A stretch of 64,000 nucleotides of DNA from Anaerolineales bacterium (GCA_014379595.1 JACMLM010000040.1:101228-165227); one strand, 5' to 3'; positions 8,795 through 17,732 are shown, numbered from the stretch's first letter. Numbers and translations are program-made. The notes: a model not told the origin generated them from the letters alone.

Positions 8795-11464
8795 CTATTC
8801 CAGGCTAACTTTTCGCTTCATCCATTTGACTAATTCCATGACGGGGAAAATCGTGGATGAAAAACCAAGAATGATTAACCAATCTAGTAGTGGAAGGCTA
8901 AAAGTATTGAATGGTTCATGCATTGCAGGCACGTATACAATGAACAGCATCAGTGCGATTTCAGCGAGTATTGATATATTCAGCCACTTATTTGCAAAGG
9001 GGCTTTGAAATACTGATCTCTGGTAGGAACGGAAGTTATAAGCATTGAAAAACTGAATCAACACCAACGACATAAAGGTCATTGTTGTCGCCTCTGCCTG
9101 GCTGCGCCCAGAGTTCATGGCCCAGATAAAAAGCCCTAGGTTGATGAGTGTTGACCATAATCCGCCTACCAGCATTAGTGCGACAACAGGACGAGTGAAA
9201 ATGCCAGTCCGTGGGTCGCGCGGTTTGCGCTTCATCAAATCTTTTTCCGCCGGGTCCACAGCCAGTGCAAGAGCGGGTAGACCATCTGTTGCGAGATTCA
9301 CATACAGGATTTGAACTGCTGTGAGGGGTAGGGGTAGCCCCAGCAAAGTGGCACCCACCATCAGCCCTATTTCGCCAATGTTTGTGGAGAGCAGGTACAT
9401 CAGATATTTCTTGATGTTTTCAAATACTCCACGCCCTTCCTCCACCGCAGCGACAATCGAAGCGAAGTTATCATCTGTCAGCATCATCGCAGCGGCTTCT
9501 TTTGTTACGTCAGTGCCGGTGATGCCCATCGCGATTCCAATATCAGATTTCTTAAGTGATGGAGCATCGTTGATGCCATCACCTGTCATTGCTACAATGT
9601 GACCATTGGCTTGCAAAGCAGTAACCACGCGCAGTTTATGCGCTGGAGATACGCGCGCGTAAACATCAATCGTTTCGACCTCTCGCTGAAACTGCTCGTC
9701 TGCCATTGCATCTAATTCTGCACCAGTTACAACGCGTCCAGTTTTAAGCAAACCCAATTCCTGCGCTACCGCATACGCGGTCACGGGATGGTCGCCCGTA
9801 ATCATCACAGCTCGAATTCCTGATTGTTCGCAAATTTCAATCGCTCTTTTAACTTCCGGGCGCGGTGGATCAATCATGCCTGCCAGCCCCAAAAAGATCA
9901 TTTCGCTTTGTGCTGTTTCAAGTGTGACATTTGCTTTCGAAGAAACCGCCAGTACACGCAATGCATCGCTCGCCATCTCATGGGCTAATGCCAATGCATG
10001 TTTTCGTCCCACATCATCGAGTGGCTTTAATCCATCGGTAGTCAGCTGCCAGTTGCAACTGTCTAAAATCATCTCGGGTGCACCCTTGGCATACGCTGTC
10101 AGACTCCCATCTACTTGATGCAAAGTCGTCATGCGTTTTGTTTCAGATGAGAATGGAATTTCAAAGGCGCGGGGATACTCCAACTCAAGCGGCTCTTTCT
10201 GCAGCCCAGCCTTTGCCGCAGCGACCAACAACGCCCCTTCGGTTGGGTCTCCTTGAATATTCCATTTAGCACCCAGTTCATTTTCTGTTTCAGAAACCAG
10301 TCGTGTATCCGATGCCAGCGTCGCAGCGGTCAGCAGTTTTTGCAACTCAGTTGTTGGCATGGTTAGCGTACTGTCGTTGAGGGAAAAATCCCCGATTGGG
10401 GAGTATCCTGTTCCCGAAACGTTAAACATCTGTCCGGCAACAAACAGTTTTCGTACGGTCATTTCATCTTTGGTGAGTGTACCGGTCTTATCCGAACAAA
10501 TAACCGATGTGGATCCCAGCGTTTCTACTGCAGGCAGGCGACGGATAAGTGCGTGGCGCTTCGCCATCTTTTGCACTCCTATCGCCAGCGAAATGGTAAC
10601 AACGGCAGGCAGGGCTTCTGGTACAACCGCTACTGCCAACGCAATGCCAAAGATGAGCATATCGACGAAGGGCTGTCCGCGTATCAACCCAAGCACAACA
10701 ATGACGATCACCACCACAAAAGCCCCGCCTGCCAGTGTTGTGCCTATCTTATCCAAATTTTTTTGGAGTGGTGTTTTGCCGGTTTCGACTGTTTGTAAGA
10801 GTTGAGCAATCTTACCGAACTCGGTTTGCATTGCAGTGTTAACCACTAGTGCCTTGCCGCGTCCATAGGTGACGGCAGTGCCAGCGTAGGCCATATTTTT
10901 TCGGTCGCCAACTGGTAAGTCATCACCGCTGAGCTGCTGGTTGTGCTTCTCCACTGGCAGCGATTCGCCGGTCAGGGCCGCTTCCTCGATTTGTAGATTC
11001 ACTGCTTCAAGCAAACGTGCATCAGCGGGTATACGATCACCAGTGCGTAAGATGATGATATCTCCCGGCACCAATGATTGCGCCGGAACTTCGACTTCCA
11101 CGCCATTACGCAAAACAGAGGCGGTAGGCGCTGCCATTTCCCGTAGTGCTTCAATAGCATGTTCCGCGCGATATTCCTGGATAAAACCCAGTAGAACTGA
11201 GAACAGAATAATCACCGCAATAGCGATAGACTCGATACCATGTCCTAAAAATAGCGAAATGACAGTTGCAACAAGCAAAATCAGAGTTAGTATATTTTTG
11301 AATTGTCCCAGCAAAATTTTCCAGGGCGAAATAGATTTTGCTGCCCGAATTTCATTTGCGCCGTATTCCAAAGCACGTTTGACAGCCTCCGTCTGGCTCA
11401 AGCCAGTGGGTTGGCTTTTGATTTCGAAAATGGCTTGTTCTGTTGTTTGAGTGTGCCAGAGCAT
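8795..11464 (-). CDS. cation-transporting P2-type ATPase (Ca2+-ATPase-like)
   Basis: A full-length (889 aa) P-type ATPase of the SERCA/PacL kind. It has an N-terminal cation-ATPase domain, TGES (165-168), PEALP in M4 (282-286), the phosphorylated Asp325 in DKTGTLTKDE, and TGDGINDAP near 610 with the following SDIGIAMG. The M4 PEALP and C-terminal six-helix region match Ca2+/Mn2+ or other P2 pumps; ion choice is inferred. AAGGACAG lies ten bases before the ATG. The upstream neighbour is a short, probably frameshifted membrane ORF. Confidence 0.9.
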   Translation of the reverse strand: MLWHTQTTEQAIFEIKSQPTGLSQTEAVKRALEYGANEIRAAKSISPWKILLGQFKNILTLILLVATVISLFLGHGIESIAIAVIILFSVLLGFIQEYRAEHAIEALREMAAPTASVLRNGVEVEVPAQSLVPGDIIILRTGDRIPADARLLEAVNLQIEEAALTGESLPVEKHNQQLSGDDLPVGDRKNMAYAGTAVTYGRGKALVVNTAMQTEFGKIAQLLQTVETGKTPLQKNLDKIGTTLAGGAFVVVIVIVVLGLIRGQPFVDMLIFGIALAVAVVPEALPAVVTISLAIGVQKMAKRHALIRRLPAVETLGSTSVICSDKTGTLTKDEMTVRKLFVAGQMFNVSGTGYSPIGDFSLNDSTLTMPTTELQKLLTAATLASDTRLVSETENELGAKWNIQGDPTEGALLVAAAKAGLQKEPLELEYPRAFEIPFSSETKRMTTLHQVDGSLTAYAKGAPEMILDSCNWQLTTDGLKPLDDVGRKHALALAHEMASDALRVLAVSSKANVTLETAQSEMIFLGLAGMIDPPRPEVKRAIEICEQSGIRAVMITGDHPVTAYAVAQELGLLKTGRVVTGAELDAMADEQFQREVETIDVYARVSPAHKLRVVTALQANGHIVAMTGDGINDAPSLKKSDIGIAMGITGTDVTKEAAAMMLTDDNFASIVAAVEEGRGVFENIKKYLMYLLSTNIGEIGLMVGATLLGLPLPLTAVQILYVNLATDGLPALALAVDPAEKDLMKRKPRDPRTGIFTRPVVALMLVGGLWSTLINLGLFIWAMNSGRSQAEATTMTFMSLVLIQFFNAYNFRSYQRSVFQSPFANKWLNISILAEIALMLFIVYVPAMHEPFNTFSLPLLDWLIILGFSSTIFPVMELVKWMKRKVSLE

Positions 11465-11496
11465 GTACTGTCCTTAAATTAAGGCGTGTATTGCTA

Positions 11497-11645
11497 TCAC
11501 GGTGTCGGAAGCATTCCCAACGCGTCAAGGATTCCGAGGCTTGACATGAGTATAGTCAACACGAATATGATGGATGCAAAGCCGAATGGTTTGCGACATT
11601 GGGCGGGGCATATTGGATGTGTTCTTCTTCGGCTTCCTGTTCCAT
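11497..11645 (-). pseudogene. 49-aa membrane protein ORF with a one-base frameshift
   Basis: From the ATG at 11643-11645 the frame reads MEQEAEEEHIQYAPPNVA; another frame then gives KPFGFASIIFVLTILMSSLG and ends MLPTP-stop at 11497. Adding one base in the T-run at 11590-11592 joins them into an acidic head plus one membrane helix, a typical small membrane protein. Either a real frameshift or a sequencing error in a homopolymer. The head MEQEAEEE also resembles the tail of the DUF5661-like protein at 12562-12834. Confidence 0.45.
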
Positions 11646-11717
11646 CTATATCAAAGCATTCTTTGGGCACCAGGTGGTCACAGCGAGTAGCTAAAGGATG
11701 ATCGCAACTTACTATTG

Positions 11718-12473
11718 CTATTGAGCAGTATATCCACCATCCACAAGATAATATCCACCAGTCATAAATGATGCTTGGTCAGAGCATAGAAAGGCAACCA
11801 AGTCAGCTACTTCTTGTGATGTACCCATGCGTCCAACAGCATGCAGGCCGCTGAGATACGCTTGAGTGGGTTCATCCAATATACTCAGGAGCGGGGTTTT
11901 GATAAAACCCGGGCCTACAGAGTTGATCCGAATTCCCTGCTTGCCATATTCAAGAGCCGCAGTTTTTGTAAGCCCTAAAACGCCATGTTTTGCAGCTACA
12001 TATGCGGGAGAATTGGCAAACCCAACTGAGCCCAGAATGGATGCCATATTAACGATTGCACCAGCGCCTGCCTTAAGCATCTCTTGGATTTCATACCTCA
12101 CGCAATAAAAAACGCTGTTGAGGTTGACGTTAATGACCTTGTTCCAACCTTCAATGCTATAGCTGCCGGTGAGATTTTGCTCGCCACCAATGCCTGCATT
12201 ATTTACTGCAACGTTTAGTTTGCCAAAGGCAGCAACTGTATCTGCTACCATCTTTTCCACGGCCTGCGAGTCTGACACATCCACCTTGAGGAAGATGGCA
12301 TCTCCACCCGCTTGCTTTATTTCAGCAACGACTTTTTCACCAAGCTCTGTATTCAAGTCGCTAATTGCCACCTTTGCACCTTCACGAGCAAAAGTAAGAG
12401 CGCAGGCTTCGCCAATTCCAGAAGCGCCGCCAGTAACTAAAGCAACCTTATCTTCAAACAGTTTATTGTTCAT
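11718..12473 (-). CDS. short-chain dehydrogenase/reductase (SDR)
   Basis: Classical SDR of 251 residues. It has the cofactor motif TGGASGIG (14-21), Asp39 after the second strand (favouring NAD(H)), NNAG (91-94), and catalytic Ser145, Tyr158 and Lys162 (YVAAK). The C-terminal GGYYLVDGGYTAQ is typical of the family, which oxidises or reduces alcohols, sugars or acyl chains. The substrate cannot be read. AAGGAG precedes the ATG. It shares its strand and close spacing with a DUF5661-like gene and an alcohol dehydrogenase. Confidence 0.9.
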   Translation of the reverse strand: MNNKLFEDKVALVTGGASGIGEACALTFAREGAKVAISDLNTELGEKVVAEIKQAGGDAIFLKVDVSDSQAVEKMVADTVAAFGKLNVAVNNAGIGGEQNLTGSYSIEGWNKVINVNLNSVFYCVRYEIQEMLKAGAGAIVNMASILGSVGFANSPAYVAAKHGVLGLTKTAALEYGKQGIRINSVGPGFIKTPLLSILDEPTQAYLSGLHAVGRMGTSQEVADLVAFLCSDQASFMTGGYYLVDGGYTAQ

Positions 12474-12561
12474 AGGTTTTCTCCTTGTCAGGCTGAACTA
12501 CCTGAAGTTAAAATGATCATGATGTGTTTATTTCAGATACTGATAATCTTCTCTAATCGTG

Positions 12562-12834
12562 TTATTTCTGGCCGAGCTCTTCTTCAGCTTCCTGTTCCAT
12601 TTTTTCAAGACGGCTATAGTAGTCGGCAAACTCGTTGAGATGAGCGAGCGCGATTTTGCCGGTGATGATGGGGTCGTTACCTGTGACGTTTGTTGATGGA
12701 TCGTGCAAACCATGCTCCAACTCAACATCCAAACCCATGCGGAACTGCTCCACATCGAAGCGGCTCCAATCGATCCTTAATTTGCCGCCAATTTCGTGAG
12801 CTTCCTCAATTGTGAAATGCTTTTTAGCTGACAT
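12562..12834 (-). CDS. DUF5661-like protein
   Basis: A 90-residue soluble protein with the conserved core FTIEEAHEIGGKLRIDW, FDVEQFRMGLDVELEHG, TNVT and TGKIALAHLNEFADYY. This pattern is that of the family I know as DUF5661; no function is established. It is one of three copies in the window (1-180, 20493-20789). AAGGAGAAGAAA precedes the ATG. The C-terminal tail is a Glu-rich helix. Confidence 0.75.
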   Translation of the reverse strand: MSAKKHFTIEEAHEIGGKLRIDWSRFDVEQFRMGLDVELEHGLHDPSTNVTGNDPIITGKIALAHLNEFADYYSRLEKMEQEAEEELGQK

Positions 12835-12908
12835 TTTCTTCTCCTTATAATAAAGCTTGAGCTACTATGACACCTAAGCTGTATTGTTTCTCTCTCTCTT
12901 TACAATTG

Positions 12909-14039
12909 TTATCCGCCCGGGCTATCATTGGCAATAAGTTCTTCCGTGAGCGACTGTCCTTTCACTTCGGGGGCCCGCATAACTTCGTCCAACAATATGC
13001 CATTGGTGATGATCACCTTTAAAGCTTCTTCCTTCATCGCATTCCCAAAGGTATCGTACGCTTGCATCACTTGATCCAACGTGAAGTGGTGGGTTATCAA
13101 CTGCTCTGGCTGAAGCGTTCCTGAAACTACCGTTTTCAAAAGCATGGGGGTGGTAACAGTATCAACCAGACGGGTCGTAATGGTGATGTTTTGCGCCCAC
13201 AGTTTATCCAGATTCAACTGAACAGGTTTGCCATGCACGCCAACGTTGGCTATATAACCTCCGGCTGTAACGATAGTCTGACAAATGTCGAAAGTTGCTG
13301 GAATTCCAACGGCTTCTATGGCCACATCTACGCCCCGCTTATTCGTCAGCGCCATGATCTGTTCAACAGCATTGCCAAGGCTATTGTTGATAAGCTGCGT
13401 CGCTCCAAATTTCTTTGCCACTTCCAGACGGTTATCATCAGTATCAATCATAATGATCTCTGCTGGCGAATAGAATTTTGCCGTCAGCAGAGTAGCCAAC
13501 CCGATCGGCCCCGCGCCGACGATTGCCACTGTATCACCGGGCTTTACCTGCCCGTTCAAGACTCCACATTCGAAGCCGGTCGGAAAGATATCGCTTAACA
13601 TGACGAGTGCCTCTTCGTCGACTCCAGTGGGAACCAGATGCAAACTATTATCAGCAAATGGGACACGAACATATTCTGCTTGTGTTCCATCGATCAGATG
13701 GCCGAGTATCCAACCCCCTCCGTTCTCGCAATGTGAGTACATGCCCTTTTTACAATTGGTACATCTTCCACATGAGCTGATACACGAAATTAGTACATGA
13801 TCTCCTATACTAAAATTGGATACATTTGATCCCACCTGCTCCACGATTCCAACCCCTTCATGCCCCAGAATACGGCCATTCTCAACTTCGGGCACATCCC
13901 CTTTCATAATATGCAAGTCTGTTCCACAAATGGTTGTCTTTGTGATTCTCACAACGGCATCAGTGGGTAATTTAATTTCAGGTTTTGGCATCTCTTCTAA
14001 TGCGCGCTTGCCCGGGCCATGGTATACGAGTGCTTTCAT
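12909..14039 (-). CDS. zinc-dependent alcohol dehydrogenase
   Basis: Medium-chain dehydrogenase of 376 residues. The catalytic zinc site is Cys38 with His60-Glu61 (GHEGVG); the structural zinc site is the four cysteines at 90, 93, 96 and 104 (CGRCTNCKKGMYSHC). The NAD(P) Rossmann motif VGAGPIGL follows, with Asp ending strand two (MIDTDDNR), suggesting NAD. It resembles the secondary alcohol/formaldehyde dehydrogenase group. A C-terminal extension of about 25 residues goes beyond the usual end. CAGGAG precedes the ATG. Confidence 0.9.
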   Translation of the reverse strand: MKALVYHGPGKRALEEMPKPEIKLPTDAVVRITKTTICGTDLHIMKGDVPEVENGRILGHEGVGIVEQVGSNVSNFSIGDHVLISCISSCGRCTNCKKGMYSHCENGGGWILGHLIDGTQAEYVRVPFADNSLHLVPTGVDEEALVMLSDIFPTGFECGVLNGQVKPGDTVAIVGAGPIGLATLLTAKFYSPAEIIMIDTDDNRLEVAKKFGATQLINNSLGNAVEQIMALTNKRGVDVAIEAVGIPATFDICQTIVTAGGYIANVGVHGKPVQLNLDKLWAQNITITTRLVDTVTTPMLLKTVVSGTLQPEQLITHHFTLDQVMQAYDTFGNAMKEEALKVIITNGILLDEVMRAPEVKGQSLTEELIANDSPGG

Positions 14040-14103
14040 TGTTTATCTCCTGTGAACAAGATTTGGATATGGACTACGGAAAGATTCGTTTGATCAGAAC
14101 CTT

Positions 14104-15324
14104 CTAATGCCCATCCCCTCCTTGTATCTCTCCATCATAGATGGTTGGATCCGCTTCTCCTTCTACTAGCAGCACTCCCCAGGCGCCGCGGTCAACTCTT
14201 GCGAGTGCATGATCAACCAGAACGTACTTTCCGGGATATTCCACGGTGAATTCAACCATCACTGCGCCGCCAGCGGGAACAAGCGTGGTTTGTAAACCTT
14301 CTGCCGGGGGACTCACCAAATCACCTTCGCGATAGACACGGTCAAATATTTCGCCGATGACATGGAAACTTGAAATCAGATTCACGCCGCCATTACCCAC
14401 ATACATACGTACCGTATCGCCTACATTTGCAGTCATGTTATCCATGAGTGCGCCAGTTTTTCCATTGAAGACGATGTATTCTGGTTTCCCATCCAGATAG
14501 GCTTGCGTGTCAAAAAGTTGAAGACCTTCTCTGCCCATTGCGCCTTCAGTGTAAAACTCACCTTGCACAATGTAAAATTCTTTATCAACAGGAGGTAATC
14601 CACCTTCTGGTTCAACAAGGATTAACCCGTACATACCATGCGTCATGTGCAAGCCGGGGTTTCCGAATGCACAATGGTAAATATATAAACCGGGGTTGAG
14701 CAATTTGAACGTCATCGTTTTGGTTTCACCAGGTGCAACAATGGTTGCAGCAGCGCCTCCGCCTGGACCTGTAACAGCATGAAAGTCCACGTTGTGCGGG
14801 TGCAAACTTGATGGGTCATTGGTAATGTTTAAGAGGACTGTGTCACCAACGCGCCCGCGGATAAATGGTCCAGGCACGGTGTTATCGAATGTCCAATAGT
14901 TGAGCGTGGTTCCGTCAGCCATTTCGGCAATGACTTCTGTGGTGGTGAGATTTACTTCAATCATGCCATCTTCACCATACACAATATTTTGAGGTACATC
15001 ATTTGGGTCTCGTGCGATATTTTCTATTCGTTCAAAATTATTGAAATTTGTGAAGAAGTTAAGGACATTCTTAAGGGGCAGATCTGGTCTTTCGCCTGGA
15101 CCAAATGATTTAAGCGAAAGTGGATATGCCAATGTGGTAGGCATTCCATTGGGAATATAAAACGCAATTGAGACCCCAATAAAGATTACGACGAGTGCGG
15201 CTGTTATCTTCCGCGAATGAAATTGGCGAAGTATCAGGAAAATAAGAATTGCTGCAAAGACATAGGCAATGAAGAGTCCAAACACTTCAACGATGTATTG
15301 CCAAAGGTAGGTAATTAGTTCCAT
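14104..15324 (-). CDS. nirK: copper-containing nitrite reductase, membrane-anchored
   Basis: Reduces nitrite to nitric oxide. In the 406-aa product, type 1 copper ligands are His177, Cys218, His226 and Met231; type 2 ligands are His182, His217 and His372; the catalytic pair is Asp180 and His321 (SSFHVIGEIFD). Two cupredoxin domains are present, with motifs close to the AniA-like class (GLYIYHC, GMYGLILVEPE, MYVGNGG). Unusually, about 56 N-terminal residues form two membrane helices in place of a cleavable signal. The ATG at 15324 follows AAGGAG, so an upstream ten-residue extension is rejected. A CRP/FNR-type palindrome lies upstream. Confidence 0.93.
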   Translation of the reverse strand: MELITYLWQYIVEVFGLFIAYVFAAILIFLILRQFHSRKITAALVVIFIGVSIAFYIPNGMPTTLAYPLSLKSFGPGERPDLPLKNVLNFFTNFNNFERIENIARDPNDVPQNIVYGEDGMIEVNLTTTEVIAEMADGTTLNYWTFDNTVPGPFIRGRVGDTVLLNITNDPSSLHPHNVDFHAVTGPGGGAAATIVAPGETKTMTFKLLNPGLYIYHCAFGNPGLHMTHGMYGLILVEPEGGLPPVDKEFYIVQGEFYTEGAMGREGLQLFDTQAYLDGKPEYIVFNGKTGALMDNMTANVGDTVRMYVGNGGVNLISSFHVIGEIFDRVYREGDLVSPPAEGLQTTLVPAGGAVMVEFTVEYPGKYVLVDHALARVDRGAWGVLLVEGEADPTIYDGEIQGGDGH

Positions 15325-15335
15325 GTGTTCTCCTT

Positions 15336-15355
15336 GTTGGGCTAAAGAGCCCAAC
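15336..15355 (-). promoter_or_regulatory. hairpin in the nirK leader
   Basis: An 8-bp perfect inverted repeat (GTTGGGCT with AGCCCAAC, four-base loop) lies immediately upstream of the nirK ribosome-binding site, within the predicted 5' untranslated region. It could affect mRNA stability or translation. Confidence 0.45.
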
Positions 15356-15361
15356 GAACAA

Positions 15362-15398
15362 ATAATAGGGGTTTTGTCAAATTGTGATAATTTTCACA
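15362..15398 (-). promoter_or_regulatory. CRP/FNR-family operator and -10 for nirK
   Basis: TGTGA-N6-TCACA (15383-15398) is a perfect palindrome of the CRP/FNR/DNR type. On the minus strand a TATTAT -10 (15362-15367) follows, which places the palindrome centre about 36-41 bases upstream of the expected start, as in activated class II promoters. This fits nitric-oxide or low-oxygen control of nirK by a CRP/FNR-superfamily regulator. No such regulator gene is in the window. Confidence 0.65.
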
Positions 15399-15479
15399 TA
15401 GTTGCAGCATCTTGTCAAGTTTGCTATTGGCCATTCAATTTCACAACTGGCATCGAACTATGTTGAAAAGCAATATCCC

Positions 15480-16790
15480 CTATAGATAATGCAATTCCTT
15501 TGCCTGCTTTTCTAAATCACGACGGAAATCAGGGTGAGCAATATTGATCAGTTGCTGTGTGCGCTGACGTATGGATTTGCCATATAGGTCAGCCGCTCCG
15601 TATTCTGTCACAACATAGCGCACGTGGTTGCGGCTGGTGACTACACCCGCACCTTGCTTAAGCATCGCCGCAATTCGTGTAATGGCCGTTCCGTCTTTCA
15701 ATATGGCCGTACTAGGCAGTGCAATGATCGGCACACCGCCTTTTGAACGTGAGGCACCGTACATAAAATCAAGTTGCCCACCTACGCCGCTATAGAGTTT
15801 TGGGCCAATGCTATCGGCGCAGACCTGCCCTGTAAGATCAATTTCAATCGCGGAGTTGATCGCAACCATGCGCTCATTCTGAGCGATCACAAACGGGTCG
15901 TTGACGTATTCTGTGAGGTGTAATTCAATCAGTGGATTATTATCGACCCAATCGTAAAGTTCCTGCGTGCCCAGGATGAAACCCGCAATGATCTTTCCAG
16001 GATGCAAAGTTTTACGCGCATTGGTCAATACGCCTGCATTCACCAGTTCGATCACACCATCTGAAAAAAGTTCACTGTGAATACCGAGATCTTTCTTATG
16101 ATGTAAAAATTTCAAGACCGCATTTGGAATCGCGCCAATGCCCATCTGCATGGTGGCACCATTTGGAATCAGTTCTGCAATATGACCTGCAATTTTCTCA
16201 GTGACTTCCGATCTGCCTTCCCCCGCCATATGGACTTCGGGAATGGGGTAATCAACTGGAATAATGTAATTCAATCTGCTGACATGGATGAACGAATCAC
16301 CAAGCGTGCGCGGCATTTGCTGATTGACTTCGGCGATAATGATCTTCGCCGATTCAGCCGCCGATTTTGTGAGACCCACTTCCACCCCGAAACTGCAATA
16401 GCCATGTTCATCGGGCGGTGAAACATGAATAAGCGCCACATCCAGAGGCAGGAAACCATTCTTAAACAACAAAGGAAATTCCGAAAGCAGGATGGGGGTA
16501 AAATCTGCACGACCTGCTTGAACTGCTGCCCGAATATTTGCACTGATGAACATGGAATTAACACGCAAGTGCCCTTCCATTTCAGGCTTCACGTAATCAG
16601 CTGCCCCAATACTCAACACCTGACAGATCTCCACGTCATTAAGATTTGGAGCATAATCCACTAGAGCAGCGAGAACTTTTTGAGGCACAGATACATTCCC
16701 GCTGAGAAAGATGCGATTCCCCGATTTAATAAATAACACTGCTTGCTGCGGCGTTACGATATGTGATTGATAAGCATATGTCCAGTTCAT
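15480..16790 (-). CDS. acetyl-CoA hydrolase/CoA-transferase family protein
   Basis: A 436-residue member of the family of butyrate/4-hydroxybutyrate CoA-transferases and acetyl-CoA hydrolases. The catalytic Glu is Glu240 in GIHSELFSDG. CoA-binding glycine-rich segments include QMGIGAIPNAV (about 215-225) and YSGVGGQLDFM, and the C-terminal TEYGAADLYGKSIRQR is typical. The reaction moves CoA between short acids or releases it; the partner acids are not identifiable. The product is cytosolic. The stop lies about 80 bases upstream of the nirK operator. Confidence 0.87.
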   Translation of the reverse strand: MNWTYAYQSHIVTPQQAVLFIKSGNRIFLSGNVSVPQKVLAALVDYAPNLNDVEICQVLSIGAADYVKPEMEGHLRVNSMFISANIRAAVQAGRADFTPILLSEFPLLFKNGFLPLDVALIHVSPPDEHGYCSFGVEVGLTKSAAESAKIIIAEVNQQMPRTLGDSFIHVSRLNYIIPVDYPIPEVHMAGEGRSEVTEKIAGHIAELIPNGATMQMGIGAIPNAVLKFLHHKKDLGIHSELFSDGVIELVNAGVLTNARKTLHPGKIIAGFILGTQELYDWVDNNPLIELHLTEYVNDPFVIAQNERMVAINSAIEIDLTGQVCADSIGPKLYSGVGGQLDFMYGASRSKGGVPIIALPSTAILKDGTAITRIAAMLKQGAGVVTSRNHVRYVVTEYGAADLYGKSIRQRTQQLINIAHPDFRRDLEKQAKELHYL

Positions 16791-16842
16791 GCAACAGCCT
16801 TATAGCATTCATGCATGATCAGGATATTATGCAAGATAGTAT

Positions 16843-17214
16843 TCACTTCAAAAAATGTTCTCGAACTTTGGCCGACACCTGGCCATCGGTCATTTTGTCT
16901 GCAGCTTCAATGGTGACAGGTGTTTTGATTCCTTCGTGTTCAATTCGTTTTTCCAATTCGCCTTTTGCCTCACCTGGCCCAAATATCTGAACGGATGTCG
17001 CATCACGGATATAAGCGATCACTTCGTCATAGAAAGAATTGAGATGGTTATCAAATTGTCGATCTCGCGTATCTTCCCCGCGGCCATCTTCACTTGTAAA
17101 GCGAACATGCTTTTCCATATTTGAATTTATTGTCTTTATTTCTTCATCCCCATCTTTGATGGTCACGATCACTGCCTTTCTATGATCGATCCACAAACCG
17201 ATTTCTTTTTTCAC
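16843..17214 (-). CDS. conserved 123-aa protein, possible release-factor-like fold
   Basis: Soluble protein beginning MKKEIGLWIDHRKAVIVTI and containing VQIFGPGEAKGELEKRI. The pattern of a WIDHRKA strand and a later GPGEAK turn recalls eRF1/Vms1-like domains seen in bacterial release-factor relatives, but I would not assign a role from this alone. The start is GTG with AAGGAG nine bases upstream, which is strong. Acidic and basic residues alternate through the centre (EDGRGEDTRDRQFD). It stands next to stress-type genes. Confidence 0.65.
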   Translation of the reverse strand: MKKEIGLWIDHRKAVIVTIKDGDEEIKTINSNMEKHVRFTSEDGRGEDTRDRQFDNHLNSFYDEVIAYIRDATSVQIFGPGEAKGELEKRIEHEGIKTPVTIEAADKMTDGQVSAKVREHFLK

Positions 17215-17273
17215 GATGTTCTCCTTATTGAAATAATTTCTACCTGGTGTTATTTAAATGGTTCTTAGCAATG

Positions 17274-17393
17274 TCACTTGAGCAATATTTTTCTTTGATT
17301 TTGAAAACTGACGAGCCTGCCATATATAAACACGAGCGGATAGGCTAGCAGGGTCAGCAAATCCATAATGATAAAGATCAGATTCAGTTTCAA
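17274..17393 (-). CDS. tiny membrane protein, 39 aa, TTG start
   Basis: Paralogue of the ORF at 1258-1380: MKLNLIFIIMDLLTLLAYPL, then VFIYGRLVSFQNQRKILLK. It has one hydrophobic helix and a basic tail. The codon in place of ATG is TTG at 17391-17393, with GAGG about ten bases upstream. The protein-level match between the two loci, with many silent differences, is the main evidence that both are translated. Function unknown. Confidence 0.55.
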   Translation of the reverse strand: MKLNLIFIIMDLLTLLAYPLVFIYGRLVSFQNQRKILLK

Positions 17394-17436
17394 TGTAATT
17401 TTTCCTCAGTAGTAGCTTTTGCTCGGCGTTGCTTAT

Positions 17437-17676
17437 TTAATGTACTCCAGTTACGCCCACCCTTTCTTGTTTAAAGAATATTAGACCTGGCGAATAAATT
17501 AAATTTGCAATGGCAGTTAATAGCATTACAGGAAACAATAATATTAATAAAATAAATGCAAGACCAAAGTCAATAATGCGCTTGACAGTGTAATAGGCGA
17601 CCCTGCTTTCCGATACCCTGAGCAAAGCATTTGGGTCGTATTCCCGGGTCGAGTTAAAACTAGCTTCATTTTGCAT
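17437..17676 (-). CDS. truncated bacterial sugar transferase, N-terminal part only
   Basis: 79 residues that end VGVTGVH-stop. The segment VKRIIDFGLAFILLILLFPVML followed by SPGLIFFKQERVG matches the start of the polyprenyl-phosphate sugar-phosphate transferase domain (WcaJ/EpsL type), which normally continues for about 150 more residues carrying the catalytic site. So this is either a relic or a shortened membrane peptide. A strong AGGAGA seven bases before the ATG suggests it is still translated. The neighbours are small stress genes, not a polysaccharide cluster. Confidence 0.6.
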   Translation of the reverse strand: MQNEASFNSTREYDPNALLRVSESRVAYYTVKRIIDFGLAFILLILLFPVMLLTAIANLIYSPGLIFFKQERVGVTGVH

Positions 17677-17732
17677 GGTTGATATCTCCTGCCTGCCGGC
17701 TAATTTTTCTTAAAGTGAGAAGCTAATATAAG

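Noticed and set aside
10359..10805. Long plus-strand frames inside the Ca2+-ATPase gene (148 and 169 codons)
   Set aside because: They are antisense to a gene with clear catalytic motifs and have Ser/Thr-rich composition typical of shadow frames.
16843..17214. Assigning a release-factor function
   Set aside because: Only a short motif resemblance; no GGQ-like or other catalytic motif is visible.
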